NCBI GenBank assembly: GCA_023426125.1
Contig: JAFABI010000054.1
Location: forward strand, 1 to 64,000
DNA: 64,000 bases
Reading direction: 5' to 3'
Source: Bacillota bacterium
GTDB lineage: Bacteria; Bacillota; Clostridia; Acetivibrionales; DTU013
Shown here: positions 33,641 to 43,730 of the stretch, one piece after another
Layout: every line of letters begins with the position of its first letter
Position numbering within the stretch: position 1 is the first letter of the stretch
Translations under genes and position numbers: made by a program
Notes under the pieces: model-generated
What the model saw: the letters and a program-made list of their open reading frames with translations, nothing else
Told to the model about the DNA's origin: nothing
Databases searched by the model: none

Positions 33641-33710
33641 GGAGTCAATTTGTAAATAAATTTCTTATCACAAGATCACAAAGTAAACACAATTTTTGGT
33701 TTTATATAGA

Positions 33711-33739
33711 TGGACTATTTCGACCTCCCATGGTAAAAT
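33711..33739 (+). promoter_or_regulatory. Probable promoter of the cobalamin riboswitch transcript
   Basis: TGGACT (33711-33716), 17 nt, TAAAAT (33734-33739); weak -35, fair -10. Confidence 0.45.
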
Positions 33740-33774
33740 GTACGGGCAAGCTCAAAAAAGTAAAGGACAACTGA

Positions 33775-33985
33775 ATATCATTTTGAGTGTTCCCATGGGC
33801 GTGTGGCCTTTGGGGAAGAATAGGGAATCGGGTGTGAATCCCGAGCGGAACCGCCGCTGTATGCGCCGAGGCCGCACTCGTCGACGAAAGTCAGCCACTG
33901 GGAAACTGGGAAGGCAGAGTGTGAGCCGCAGGATGAAATTCCACAAGCGTAAGTCAGAAGACCTGCTTTGAAATTGTTCTGTTTG
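33775..33985 (+). promoter_or_regulatory. Cobalamin riboswitch
   Basis: The core blocks are in order: AGGGAATCGGGTGTGAATCC (about 33822-33841), AGCGGAACCGCCGCTGTAT, then GTCAGCCACTGGGAAACTGG (about 33890-33909), and the B12 box AAGTCAGAAGACCTGC (33952-33967). This class senses adenosyl- or methylcobalamin and shuts the downstream gene off when B12 is plentiful. The expression platform includes the long terminator at 34021-34066. The sole long gene downstream is the giant surface protein. Confidence 0.95.
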
Positions 33986-34020
33986 TGGTAGGTTATAACA
34001 GGGCGTCTTCTATGTACAGA

Positions 34021-34066
34021 AAAACGGCTGTGACAATAAATGATTGTCACAGCCGTTTTCTATTTT
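34021..34066 (+). terminator. Riboswitch expression-platform terminator
   Basis: Seventeen perfect base pairs (AAAACGGCTGTGACAAT / ATTGTCACAGCCGTTTT), 5-nt loop, then CTATTTT. Placed after the cobalamin aptamer, it would end transcription when ligand is bound. Confidence 0.85.
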
Positions 34067-34094
34067 AAGTGGAAAGGAGGAACGTCTTATCAAA

Positions 34095-34193
34095 ATGATC
34101 CATGGACTCGGCCAAGGTACCATGTTGGTACTTGTTGCCGATGGGAAGCCGATCACCGTCAAGGAATCCGGAAAGATGATTTTGCTTCGATAG
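34095..34193 (+). CDS. Possible 32-residue leader peptide
   Basis: MIHGLGQGTMLVLVADGKPI and on to KMILLR, between the riboswitch terminator and the giant gene. AAAGGAGG lies 14 nt upstream, which is long for a ribosome binding site. No homology was recognised. It may be a real small gene, a leader peptide, or a remnant of a lost gene. Confidence 0.3.
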   Translation: MIHGLGQGTMLVLVADGKPITVKESGKMILLR

Positions 34194-34242
34194 ATCTATG
34201 TGGCACATTCATCTATTTATTACTTTATGAGGGAGATTTTAA

Positions 34243-37200
34243 ATGAGAAAAATGCAATTAAAGAAGCCATTGGCAATACTGCTGACACTGATTTTACTTC
34301 TGGGTCTGCTGCCGATATCGGCTCTGGCGGACGATGCGGCGGTGCCGACATTTAGCTCGGATCTAAGCGAGTCGGAGATCACTTATGATCTCGGTGCAAC
34401 GGCTGCCGCACTTACGGTATCCGCAGGTTCGACGGACAACGGCAGCATTACCTATCAGTGGTACAGTTATACGGCGAATGAGGTTGATGCGACGTCAATC
34501 ACGAACGCGACATCAAACAGCTACACGCCGGCAACCGATACGGCGGGAACGACGCACTACTATGTTGTCGCGACAAACGAGGCCAGTGACGGGACAGCTG
34601 CTTCAGCCACCGGCAAAACGGCGACCGTAACGGTGAAATCAACTGAGACAGCCACGAGCAATACTGGTGCCGTAATGATTGAAACAATGCCGGTTATCGG
34701 ATCGGAAACCAGCGCTGCGGCTGCTGCAACGGTTATAGACACGGTGTATGCGCCGAATATATCTTCGGACCTGAGCACAAAACAAGTCAATTATCATGTG
34801 GGGGACACGCCGACAGCTCTCACGGTAACAGTTAACCCTGTCAGCGACGGCGAGCTGAGCTATCAATGGTACAGCAGCACGACCAACAGCACGACGGACG
34901 GCACGGTGATACAGAATGCTTCAGTCCCGGTATCAGCCGGCGGCGAGGTAACGGTAACGTACACCCCCTCTACTTTGGCTGTGGGGACAACCTATTATTA
35001 TGTTGTTTTCACGCATGCAACGGAGGGCCAGGCCGTTGCGACGATCACAAGCGCCGTCAGTCCCGTGGGCGTCGGCAATGCCTCGGTGACAGTGCGTATG
35101 TCCATGTTCGACAATTCCGGCTTCACGAGCAGCTATACCGTCGGCGCGGGATACGCTGCAGCCATCAACGGTGTAAACACAGACGGGTTGACGGCCAATG
35201 CAGAAAACGTTACTCTCTTGGACGCACTCGCCAAAATGACCTGCATGCGGCTGAGCCGCGATCTTTATGACGGTAATCCCCAATACTATCTGAACATCGA
35301 CGCCGACGGCAAACTAAAGAGTTTGTATCCGCTTACAGATCTTGCGTCGAACTCTTCTAAGCTGTATATCATAGTAAACGGCGTACGCGTTGACATCAGT
35401 AAGACCGACAGAATCCTTCTTGGCGACAACTCGGATATTACGGTTTTACGGGTGAGCGTATCGGCGTCGAAAAACTTCTTGTATACATGGCTGGAGGACA
35501 GTCAGGGCAACAAGTATCCTGACGGCATAACTGTAAACAAAGCTGAAAGCGTGACGCTGATGCTCAAGGGCTTTGACGTGAAGTCGGAAGACGCATCACC
35601 GACCGTTTATCCTTTGTCCGACGTGAAGGTAGGCACCTTTAACAAGGCCTATGACAATAGCCTTGACAAGTTCGTCCAGCTTGGGACTCAGACAACGGAT
35701 GCAAACGGAAGCTTCACGGTGAGCTTCGACACAGCCGGCTATTATCTCGTCACAGCAAGCGGAACAGTGACAGTCGGCGGTAAATCCTACGCTGTTCAGT
35801 CACCGCAATGGGCCGGAATCATTGTCAGAGAAGACACCACGGCCGTATTGAAAAAAGTTGTGGCGGACAATTTCACTGCAGCCATGGAAGGCCGTATAGC
35901 CAACTATACTCCGAGCACTCCAGTCAAAGGCCCTCAGGATGATTACTATATGCTCAATGCGGCTTTAGGCGGTCCGACCGGCCTTAATATCGTTGGCGAG
36001 GTAATGCCCGGCGCCTCTGTCAAGATAGACGGTCAGCTTGCGGAGATGAAACCCACGGGCTATTTCGACTATGCCATGAACCTGACGCCGACCCAGTACA
36101 AGGCGGCGCACTACAGTTACCATACGATGACCGTGACATCGGCGGACGGGCAGACTCAGCAAGAATATTATTTGTTTGTATGTTATGGCTTTGCGGTAAG
36201 CGACCAGCTTCCGACCTACCCAAGTAACGTCGACTCGAATGGGAACGCCATCAACAAAACAGTCATCGGCGCGGACGGGAAGCCGATCAGCTCGGATCTG
36301 GTCCAACCACCGACGCTCAATTCCCAGATATACGAGTTAAGCGACGGTTCAGTCGCCATCAATGTTGCCCAGTCCCAAGGTTACAAGGTGGTCGCGGCAA
36401 ACGCGCTTTCGTCGATCCGGCTTTCGGGTGCAATCAAGGCATCCATTACGGATATTCGATGCCGCTCGATCCAGTCGGACGGCACCCTGGGCGACTATAT
36501 CACAGGCACGGCAGGCAGTGACGCCGTCAGCTTTATTACCGGCGACATGCCGCTTGACCCCGGATACAACGTCTACCTGTTTGAGACGAAGGCCGCCGGC
36601 AGCGACACCTGGCTTCAATACGGGTATGTCACGATTTATCGGGAAAAGACAGCCGGCGTTTCCTCAAGCACCGTCCTGACACCGGCGGATTTGAAGTTCA
36701 CCGACGCGAAAGGCAATATTATTAGGCCCGTCGCCGACGAGACAAACAGCAAGCTATGGTATCTCAATATTCCTTCCGGAGCGGAGCAGAACAAGGTCAC
36801 GACGACGCTGCTCAGTAAGCCTGACGTCAACGCCGTCATCAAGGTCGGCTATACGAAGCTTGATGTCGACGACTTATACGACACATCCCTGCCTGTCTCC
36901 CCTCCGACAGTTCTCTATAGAACCTATACGACAAATATCAACATCACCGTCACTGCCGCAAACAATATCGGCGAGGCGTCATATACCTACAAAGTCATCC
37001 GCGCGGGGGAGAAGCCGACGACGGATAACGCCACCCTGCTGTATAAGATTAACGCCGAGTCAAAAGACATCAATGGCTCGGCCTTAGGCAATCCGGGGCT
37101 TCGGATACTGAATCCGACGACCGGCAAGCAGGGCAACATTTCAAATCCTATGGATTCGGACATCACAACACTTGGCGACCCGCTTTTCATTGCGTCCGCC

Positions 37201-40200
37201 ACGCCTGCGAGAGACAGCGAGCAGGCCAAGATCGCATCGGTCGGCATCACGCCCGTGCCGGTGTTCCAGGATGCGGGAGCAACCTTCTCCATCGTAGTGA
37301 ACAAGACGGCAAAGATCGCCGATAACGTATCCGGCGGTACATACACGATACCACACACGGGGGGTTACACCTACACCTATCTGGATACAAACGGAAATAC
37401 CGTCGCTTCCTACGACGTTACCTACATAGAAGTGATTGTCCACGCACCGCCGGATATGACTGCGGTTGCCGACAAAACGTATACCTTCATTGTTCCGAAG
37501 GTGGGTATGGCGACGCCGGTGATTACCTCCATGGCTGTAACCGACGCCCGATACGGGACGGCGCTGACGCCGACTGCGGTTCCCGGCAAAGTGAACGAGT
37601 ATGACTTGACGGTCGGCTATAACTCGGCAAACCTCTATTTTGTCCCAAACTCCACCTATCCCAATACTCTTGTTAAGGTTTTCAAGCTCAGTCCCAACGG
37701 CCTGGCCTATACCGAACTGAACCTGGACGCGGCCAACTGCGGCATCCAAAGCAGCGGCTTGGACACGACGGTGCCTGTCGCCCCCGGGGAAAGCACCATA
37801 AAAATCAGCTACTACATGCGGGGCAGCGATGGTTCCGATGATATAACGCCAAGCACTGCCACGGTGGACTACATCTACCACATCACGCGTCGGGCCGACT
37901 GCAATGTATCCCTGAGCTTTGGCGACAATGTGACGGTCGTTGGCGGAAACCATCTGAAAATCGACAACAGCATGATACTGGGTTATATGTCCGGTGAGAG
38001 CTCAACAACCGTTACTGCCGTTGCGGCAGAGGGCAGGACAGTAACAGTCGTGCAGGAAAGCGCTACGATTGCAAGCGGAACGACAAGCGTCACGGCGACC
38101 GTCAGCCTTCAGAAGAAATTTACGATTACTGTCACGGAAAATGCAAGCAGCCCTACACAGACATATACGATATATCCGCACCCGTATCTGTCGCTGGCGC
38201 CCACAAGTACCTATGCGATAGCCCCGGCCCCCGGTCAATTTCTCAACACGTCTTATTCAAAGTTCGACGCCTTACGCCTGTCCGGTACGACCACGGGCTC
38301 AAACGAAGGCAACGTCGGCGGTCAAGGCGGCGGTTCGCTGGGCACCTTCGGCGGTTATGTCACCTATTATTATAAGGATGCCATCAAGAACAGCGGTAAC
38401 AACGTGTATGGTGCAGACTTCTCCATCACCGGCAATGCTTTCCTGGCCAATAGCGAATGGGGCGCCGTTATGGCGGCTCAGGACAAGGACCACGACGGAA
38501 AGCCGGATAAGGATTCCGGTGGCAACGAGCTCTGGTACGAGCTGGCTGGCAGCTTGTACTATGAGGACAGCACCATTCACAACTATGAGATCACATACAC
38601 AAATCCGAATCCAGACTTCATGCCATACATAGCGCAAAACATCCCTTATACGGACAATCAGGGCAACACCGGCTACGCTAGCGCGAACGGCTATCATTCG
38701 CAGCCGTACTGGGCCAACGACGCCTTCTACAATTACTCCAGCTACCCTGGCTATGATGCCGCCAGCTACAACGATAACAAAATGACCTTTACAGGCACGC
38801 TGATCAGCGTCGACCGCGGCACACCGTACATTTACGGCTATGCCGACAGCGCTCCGACAGATCTGAATGTCTCTTATGTGCAAGGGAACCCATACCGCAA
38901 TGCCGCCACCTGCTTTGACGTCGACTGGGCGGTGGATAAGGACGGAAATCCGGTCAAGCTGGACGAAATAAGCTTTATAAAGATCTACAATGCAGCACTT
39001 TTTGATAAAGACTCCACGGGGGAGATCTCCCCTGAAATTTTCAGTGTATCGCGCATGGATACAGCAGCAGGCACTGATACAGAGTATGGACGCACGGACA
39101 CACCGGGCAGCATCACGATCAAATCCAGCGGCTTTGATGACATTATCATTGACGGAAGCGAACTTCCGGCATCCGGGGGCATTTATGATGTCAACGTTGG
39201 AAACAGGGCGTTTATCCAGCTGCTTGTCGGCAGCAATGTCGGAAACAACGTCATTGTCAATAATGAGCGCGTGTATAGCAACACAGTCACAGACGCCTCT
39301 TGGAGTGTCACAACCGATTCCACCCGATTGATACGTGTCCTTGTCCAAAGCGGCACGGCTCAACCATATACCATGCTGCTCAAGCTTTCGGGCACCGCCA
39401 CGGCGGCGAACACCGCACTGACAGGCCTCACTGTCCAGCGCAACGGCACCAAGCTCGACGGGCCGTCCCGAATTGGCTTATACGATTATCGGATGACCGT
39501 TCCATCCAACTACGGGATTCTTCAAATCGTTCCGAAGGTGAAAAACGGCGCGACGGTTACCATCAACGGCAATAATCCCAATGAGGACGGATTCGTGGAC
39601 GTGAAATTGGCCGAAGCGGGTCAGGCGACTGCCATTATCATTGAAACGGTATATAACGGCATTACGGAGACCACGACACTGAAGGTTGAGCGGGAGAAGG
39701 AAAGCGGCCCGGTTGACAAAAGCGGCACAGTTACCATTGATGTAGAGAAATTCACGCTGGGTCAGGGCTTAATTGTTGAACCTGAGCAGGTAACCTTTAA
39801 TAAGGGCGATACTGCCGCCGATGTGACGAAGGCATTACTGACGGAGCTTTATGGCAGCAAAGGGTATATAAGCAACAACAACAGTCGGTATGGCTTTTAT
39901 TTGTCGGATATCTACGACCCGGACAGAGGCGGGCTGAATATCCCGTCATTCATTACAACAGCACTGACAGACGCGGAAGTCGTGCTGAACGCCACTGACA
40001 GCGATCCGGATTATCTTGGCGAGTTTGACTATACGTATACCAGCGGCTGGATGATCACGGTGAACAATCGGTTTATTCCTGTCAGTGCCGGAGCCTGGGA
40101 ACTGAATGACGGCGACGTAATCCGCTGGCAATTCACTCTGTACGGTCTCGGGGCGGATGTGGGCAACAGCAGCCCCGACGCGACATTAGGAGGCAAGGAC

Positions 40201-41598
40201 AGTATTATCCCCAGGACCAACAAGGACGATCTGATTGCACGCATTGCCAGAATCAATGGTATGAACGACAAGTCCAGCCTGCTTGGGGCCGGAAGCAATC
40301 AGAAAAAATATGATGACGCGCTTAAGGTTATAGAAAATCTGCTAAGTGCGCAGAGCGAAATCGACAAAGCCCTCTCAGAACTCAATAAGCTGGATCGAAT
40401 CGGAACTCCGGCATCCTCCGCGACGGATTCTGGCACGACACTGGCACCGACGGTCAATGCAAGCAACGGTACGGCAGCGGTGAAGCTGATTGCCTCCGAT
40501 TTGTCAGACGCCATTGCCGGCGTTAAGGAAAACGGCGGTACAATTACCATTGAGCCGAAGATCAGCGGTACGGTGAACCATGTCGCTGTAGAGCTTCCGA
40601 AGGAGTCGGTGTCATCCATTGCCTCGGGCACGGCGGCTGATCTGACGGTTAGGACGCCGGTCGGAACAGTGACTCTGCCGAACCCGGTACTGGATTCTAT
40701 TGCGGCGCAGGCTTCCGGAAACACAGTTACAGTGAGCATCGGCACGTTGGCTGCGGAAAAGCTTACGGCTGAGCAGCAAAAGGCGGTAGGAAGCGGTACG
40801 GTATATGATATTTCCGTACTTAGCGGAACATCTCCCATCACAAGCTTTGAAGGCGCGAATATTTCCATTGCTCTGCCATACACCCTGCGTGACGGGGAGG
40901 ATCCCAATGGCGTCGCTGTGTGGTATCTTAGTGATGCAGGCGAACTCAAGCGTATGGCGGCCACCTATGACAAGGCGGCGGGTCTTGCCACCTTCGAAAC
41001 ATCACACTTGTCGTACTATGTGGTAGGATATGAGGCGTCGTGGACGAATCCTTATGCAGATGTCAAGTCTGCGGACTGGTTCTACAACGCGGTAAAATAC
41101 GTATCTCAGAAAAACCTTATGCAAGGTACGGGCGCAGCGTCCTTTGAACCAAACAGCAATATGACACGTGCGATGCTCGTCACAGTCTTATATCGCCTGG
41201 AAGGTAAGCCGGCAGTATCCGGTACCAGCAGCTTTACAGATGTGAAATCCGGTGAGTGGTATACGGATGCCATTCACTGGGCGAGCGCAAATAAAATCGT
41301 GTCCGGTTACGGCGACGGGCTGTTCGGTACAAACGACAGCGTGACCCGGGAGCAAATGGCGGTGATTCTTATGAACTATGCGAAATATAAGGGTTACGAT
41401 GTGACAAAAACCACAGCGCTGAAGGAATATACGGATGCGGCATCCATTGATTCATGGGCGGTGCCGGCCATGACGTGGGCAGTTGCCGAAGGGCTTATCA
41501 AAGGCACGGCGGCTACGACGCTCAGCCCGACGGGCGCCGCATCGCGTGCGCAGGTAGCAACCATCCTGATGCGTTTCGTTGAAAACACGGCAAAATAA
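34243..41598 (+). CDS. Giant S-layer surface protein with transcobalamin-like (DUF4430) domain, B12-regulated
   Basis: A 2451-residue exported protein. Signal peptide at 1-29 (LPISALADD). Two Ig-like repeats with ITYQWYSYT and LSYQWYSST at about 35-135 and 165-275. A possible divergent DUF4430 at about 280-405 (VTLLDALAKM, IIVNGVR). A long beta-rich middle. A conserved-looking module at about 1345-1640 (FGGYVTYYYKDAIKNS, GADFSITGNAF, WYELAGSLYYED). A cadherin-like sandwich at about 1725-1815. A clear DUF4430 at about 1827-1971 (VTFNKGDTAADVTKALL, SRYGFYLSDIYD, WMITVNNRFIPV, ELNDGDVIRWQFT). A helical linker, then three SLH domains at about 2269-2445 that anchor it to the wall. DUF4430 is related to the C-terminal domain of transcobalamin. 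With the riboswitch, a role in capturing corrinoids is inferred. RBS GGGAG. Confidence 0.85.
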   Translation: MRKMQLKKPLAILLTLILLLGLLPISALADDAAVPTFSSDLSESEITYDLGATAAALTVSAGSTDNGSITYQWYSYTANEVDATSITNATSNSYTPATDTAGTTHYYVVATNEASDGTAASATGKTATVTVKSTETATSNTGAVMIETMPVIGSETSAAAAATVIDTVYAPNISSDLSTKQVNYHVGDTPTALTVTVNPVSDGELSYQWYSSTTNSTTDGTVIQNASVPVSAGGEVTVTYTPSTLAVGTTYYYVVFTHATEGQAVATITSAVSPVGVGNASVTVRMSMFDNSGFTSSYTVGAGYAAAINGVNTDGLTANAENVTLLDALAKMTCMRLSRDLYDGNPQYYLNIDADGKLKSLYPLTDLASNSSKLYIIVNGVRVDISKTDRILLGDNSDITVLRVSVSASKNFLYTWLEDSQGNKYPDGITVNKAESVTLMLKGFDVKSEDASPTVYPLSDVKVGTFNKAYDNSLDKFVQLGTQTTDANGSFTVSFDTAGYYLVTASGTVTVGGKSYAVQSPQWAGIIVREDTTAVLKKVVADNFTAAMEGRIANYTPSTPVKGPQDDYYMLNAALGGPTGLNIVGEVMPGASVKIDGQLAEMKPTGYFDYAMNLTPTQYKAAHYSYHTMTVTSADGQTQQEYYLFVCYGFAVSDQLPTYPSNVDSNGNAINKTVIGADGKPISSDLVQPPTLNSQIYELSDGSVAINVAQSQGYKVVAANALSSIRLSGAIKASITDIRCRSIQSDGTLGDYITGTAGSDAVSFITGDMPLDPGYNVYLFETKAAGSDTWLQYGYVTIYREKTAGVSSSTVLTPADLKFTDAKGNIIRPVADETNSKLWYLNIPSGAEQNKVTTTLLSKPDVNAVIKVGYTKLDVDDLYDTSLPVSPPTVLYRTYTTNINITVTAANNIGEASYTYKVIRAGEKPTTDNATLLYKINAESKDINGSALGNPGLRILNPTTGKQGNISNPMDSDITTLGDPLFIASATPARDSEQAKIASVGITPVPVFQDAGATFSIVVNKTAKIADNVSGGTYTIPHTGGYTYTYLDTNGNTVASYDVTYIEVIVHAPPDMTAVADKTYTFIVPKVGMATPVITSMAVTDARYGTALTPTAVPGKVNEYDLTVGYNSANLYFVPNSTYPNTLVKVFKLSPNGLAYTELNLDAANCGIQSSGLDTTVPVAPGESTIKISYYMRGSDGSDDITPSTATVDYIYHITRRADCNVSLSFGDNVTVVGGNHLKIDNSMILGYMSGESSTTVTAVAAEGRTVTVVQESATIASGTTSVTATVSLQKKFTITVTENASSPTQTYTIYPHPYLSLAPTSTYAIAPAPGQFLNTSYSKFDALRLSGTTTGSNEGNVGGQGGGSLGTFGGYVTYYYKDAIKNSGNNVYGADFSITGNAFLANSEWGAVMAAQDKDHDGKPDKDSGGNELWYELAGSLYYEDSTIHNYEITYTNPNPDFMPYIAQNIPYTDNQGNTGYASANGYHSQPYWANDAFYNYSSYPGYDAASYNDNKMTFTGTLISVDRGTPYIYGYADSAPTDLNVSYVQGNPYRNAATCFDVDWAVDKDGNPVKLDEISFIKIYNAALFDKDSTGEISPEIFSVSRMDTAAGTDTEYGRTDTPGSITIKSSGFDDIIIDGSELPASGGIYDVNVGNRAFIQLLVGSNVGNNVIVNNERVYSNTVTDASWSVTTDSTRLIRVLVQSGTAQPYTMLLKLSGTATAANTALTGLTVQRNGTKLDGPSRIGLYDYRMTVPSNYGILQIVPKVKNGATVTINGNNPNEDGFVDVKLAEAGQATAIIIETVYNGITETTTLKVEREKESGPVDKSGTVTIDVEKFTLGQGLIVEPEQVTFNKGDTAADVTKALLTELYGSKGYISNNNSRYGFYLSDIYDPDRGGLNIPSFITTALTDAEVVLNATDSDPDYLGEFDYTYTSGWMITVNNRFIPVSAGAWELNDGDVIRWQFTLYGLGADVGNSSPDATLGGKDSIIPRTNKDDLIARIARINGMNDKSSLLGAGSNQKKYDDALKVIENLLSAQSEIDKALSELNKLDRIGTPASSATDSGTTLAPTVNASNGTAAVKLIASDLSDAIAGVKENGGTITIEPKISGTVNHVAVELPKESVSSIASGTAADLTVRTPVGTVTLPNPVLDSIAAQASGNTVTVSIGTLAAEKLTAEQQKAVGSGTVYDISVLSGTSPITSFEGANISIALPYTLRDGEDPNGVAVWYLSDAGELKRMAATYDKAAGLATFETSHLSYYVVGYEASWTNPYADVKSADWFYNAVKYVSQKNLMQGTGAASFEPNSNMTRAMLVTVLYRLEGKPAVSGTSSFTDVKSGEWYTDAIHWASANKIVSGYGDGLFGTNDSVTREQMAVILMNYAKYKGYDVTKTTALKEYTDAASIDSWAVPAMTWAVAEGLIKGTAATTLSPTGAASRAQVATILMRFVENTAK

Positions 41599-41626
41599 GG
41601 TTCGGGTGAAAAATTACTTCTGCTTT

Positions 41627-41672
41627 AAAAACACACCGCTAAGCACTTTTTCAAATTAGCGGTGTGTTTTTT
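41627..41672 (+). terminator. Terminator of the giant surface protein gene
   Basis: AACACACCGCTAA / TTAGCGGTGTGTT stem, T-rich loop, T run after. No other gene follows in the transcript. Confidence 0.9.
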
Positions 41673-41877
41673 GCTGTGCATAGAAAAAAGGTTAAATGCG
41701 GTACAATAATGCCGAAGGATATGGTAAAATGGTATGCGTGGGTCTGATATGACAAACCTCATTCGTTCGATATGGAAGGGGTGTGCAGGATGATGTGCTG
41801 ATGCCTGGAATCGCATTCCGCGGCAAGGAAGTCCGGGTCATGGATGCTCGCCAATCGTATTGATGATGGAGGATATG

Positions 41878-43614
41878 ATGAGCAGTTTACTGAAATACAA
41901 ATTATGGCTTAAAAATGAATATTTTGACTGCAGTACCCGAAAGGAGCTTGAAGCGCTGGGAGACAACCCGGCGGAAATCGAAGAGCGGTTCTACAAGGAT
42001 CTGGAATTCGGTACCGGGGGCCTAAGGGGGATCATCGGAGCCGGTACCAACCGCATGAATATCTATACGGTGAGAAAGGCTTCCCAGGGACTGGCAAACT
42101 ATATTCTGAAAAATGCCGGCGCCATTAAGGGAAAGGGAATTGTAATTGCCTACGATTCAAGGCATATGTCGCCTGAATTTGCGCTTGAAGCCGCGCTGAC
42201 CTTTGCCGGAAACGGTATAAAGACCTGGGTGTTTGATGAGTTAAGGCCCACCCCCCAGCTGTCCTTCGCCGTAAGGTATTTAAAGGCGGCGGCAGGAATC
42301 GTGGTCACTGCCAGCCACAATCCCAGGCAGTATAACGGCTACAAGGTCTATGGAGAAGACGGGGCACAACTGTCGCTGGACGGCTCGGAAGCCGTGCTGG
42401 CTGAGATTGAGAAAATTTCCGACATTACAAGCATCAAGCCGGTGGACAGAGCTGAGGCTGAAAAGAAGGGTCTGCTCCAGGTGATTGGAGCTGAAATTGA
42501 TAATGCATACATGAAGAGCCTGCATGCCCTCGCGGTTAACAGAGAGGCTGTGGCGGCTATTGCGGAAAGTTTCAAGATCATTTATACGCCTTTGCATGGC
42601 GCCGGCAACAAGCCGGTCAGAAGGATCCTGGAGGAGTCGGGCTTCAAGCGGGTCCTTGTGGTAAAGGAGCAAGAGCTTCCCGATCCTGATTTTTCTACCG
42701 TCAGGTATCCGAATCCCGAAGAGAGGGATGCTTTCAAGCTGGCAATCGAGCTGGCTTCGAAAGAAAATGCCGACCTGATCATCGGCACCGACCCGGATTG
42801 TGACAGGGTCGGCGTGGTGGTCAGAAATTCAAAAGGCGAGTATGTGGTGTTGTCAGGGAATCAGACAGGCTGCCTGCTGATGGAATATATATTGTCCCGG
42901 AAAATGACCGGGAATGTATTGCCGCCCAATGGCTTTACGGTAAAAACCATTGTTACCAGCGAGCTTGGACGGGCGATTTCGCAAAATTATGGGATTGAGC
43001 TGGTAGAAGTGCTTACCGGTTTTAAATTCATCGGTGAAAAAATCAAGGAACTGGATGAATTCGGAGATAAGAAGTACCTGTTCGGCTTTGAGGAAAGCTA
43101 CGGATACCTTGCCGGGACGGCGGTAAGGGATAAGGACGGTGTTGTGGCATGCATGCTTATCTGCGAAATGGCAGCATATTATAAAACCAGAGGCATGTCG
43201 CTTTATGAAGGCCTGGAGGAGTTATTCCAAAAATACGGTTACTATGTCGAGGGCATTACTTCCTTCACCCTGGAAGGAAAGGAAGGCATAGAAAAGATCG
43301 AATGCGCCATGAAAAGCCTCAGGGCCGGCAGACCTGAGAGGTTTAATGATTGTGAAGTGGCTGCCATCCGGGATTATCTCCAACAGGAAAGGCTGGACCT
43401 GGGGACGGGGAAAAAGTCCGCGCTGGACCTTCCTCAATCCAATGTCCTTTATTATGAAATGAAAGACGGCTCCTGGTTTTGTATAAGGCCTTCGGGTACC
43501 GAACCGAAGATCAAGGTTTATTATGGCGTATCGGAAACCGGTTATGAGCCGGCCCAAAGAAAGCTGGAGCATCTTAAGGAATGCGTCATAGGGGTCATTA
43601 AGGGATATTTGTAA
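41878..43614 (+). CDS. Phosphoglucomutase/phosphomannomutase
   Basis: A 578-residue alpha-D-phosphohexomutase that interconverts hexose 1- and 6-phosphates. Active-site Ser146 sits in TASHNPRQYNGYKVY; metal-binding loop GTDPDCDRVGV; sugar-binding GFEESYGYLAGT; phosphate-binding RPSGTEPKIKVYY near the C-terminus. The length fits the PgcA-type Firmicutes enzymes. Of several tandem ATGs, the one at 41878 is 5 nt from GGAGG. Feeds cell wall and glycogen precursors. No operon partner. Confidence 0.93.
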   Translation: MSSLLKYKLWLKNEYFDCSTRKELEALGDNPAEIEERFYKDLEFGTGGLRGIIGAGTNRMNIYTVRKASQGLANYILKNAGAIKGKGIVIAYDSRHMSPEFALEAALTFAGNGIKTWVFDELRPTPQLSFAVRYLKAAAGIVVTASHNPRQYNGYKVYGEDGAQLSLDGSEAVLAEIEKISDITSIKPVDRAEAEKKGLLQVIGAEIDNAYMKSLHALAVNREAVAAIAESFKIIYTPLHGAGNKPVRRILEESGFKRVLVVKEQELPDPDFSTVRYPNPEERDAFKLAIELASKENADLIIGTDPDCDRVGVVVRNSKGEYVVLSGNQTGCLLMEYILSRKMTGNVLPPNGFTVKTIVTSELGRAISQNYGIELVEVLTGFKFIGEKIKELDEFGDKKYLFGFEESYGYLAGTAVRDKDGVVACMLICEMAAYYKTRGMSLYEGLEELFQKYGYYVEGITSFTLEGKEGIEKIECAMKSLRAGRPERFNDCEVAAIRDYLQQERLDLGTGKKSALDLPQSNVLYYEMKDGSWFCIRPSGTEPKIKVYYGVSETGYEPAQRKLEHLKECVIGVIKGYL

Positions 43615-43624
43615 GTGCTCCTGG

Positions 43625-43729
43625 TACTTCAGCGAAAACTATCGAATGTCCTTGCAGAAATAATGCATTAAAGCTTTTGCGATTATTTCCGCAAGGATCA
43701 TAAAAGCATATGAAGTTATCGCCGTAGTA
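43625..43729. repeat. MITE-like element, copy C
   Basis: Begins TACTTCAGCGAAAAC and ends TATCGCCGTAGTA, with inner CCTTGCAGAAATAATGC / GCGATTATTTCCGCAAGG. It sits between two convergent genes and touches the stop codon of the Cys-rich gene. Confidence 0.8.
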
Positions 43730-43730
43730 C

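Noticed and set aside
38299..39363. 354-codon antisense frame (and others) in the giant surface gene
   Set aside because: Long shadows arise from the skewed codon use of the large gene; no ribosome binding sites.
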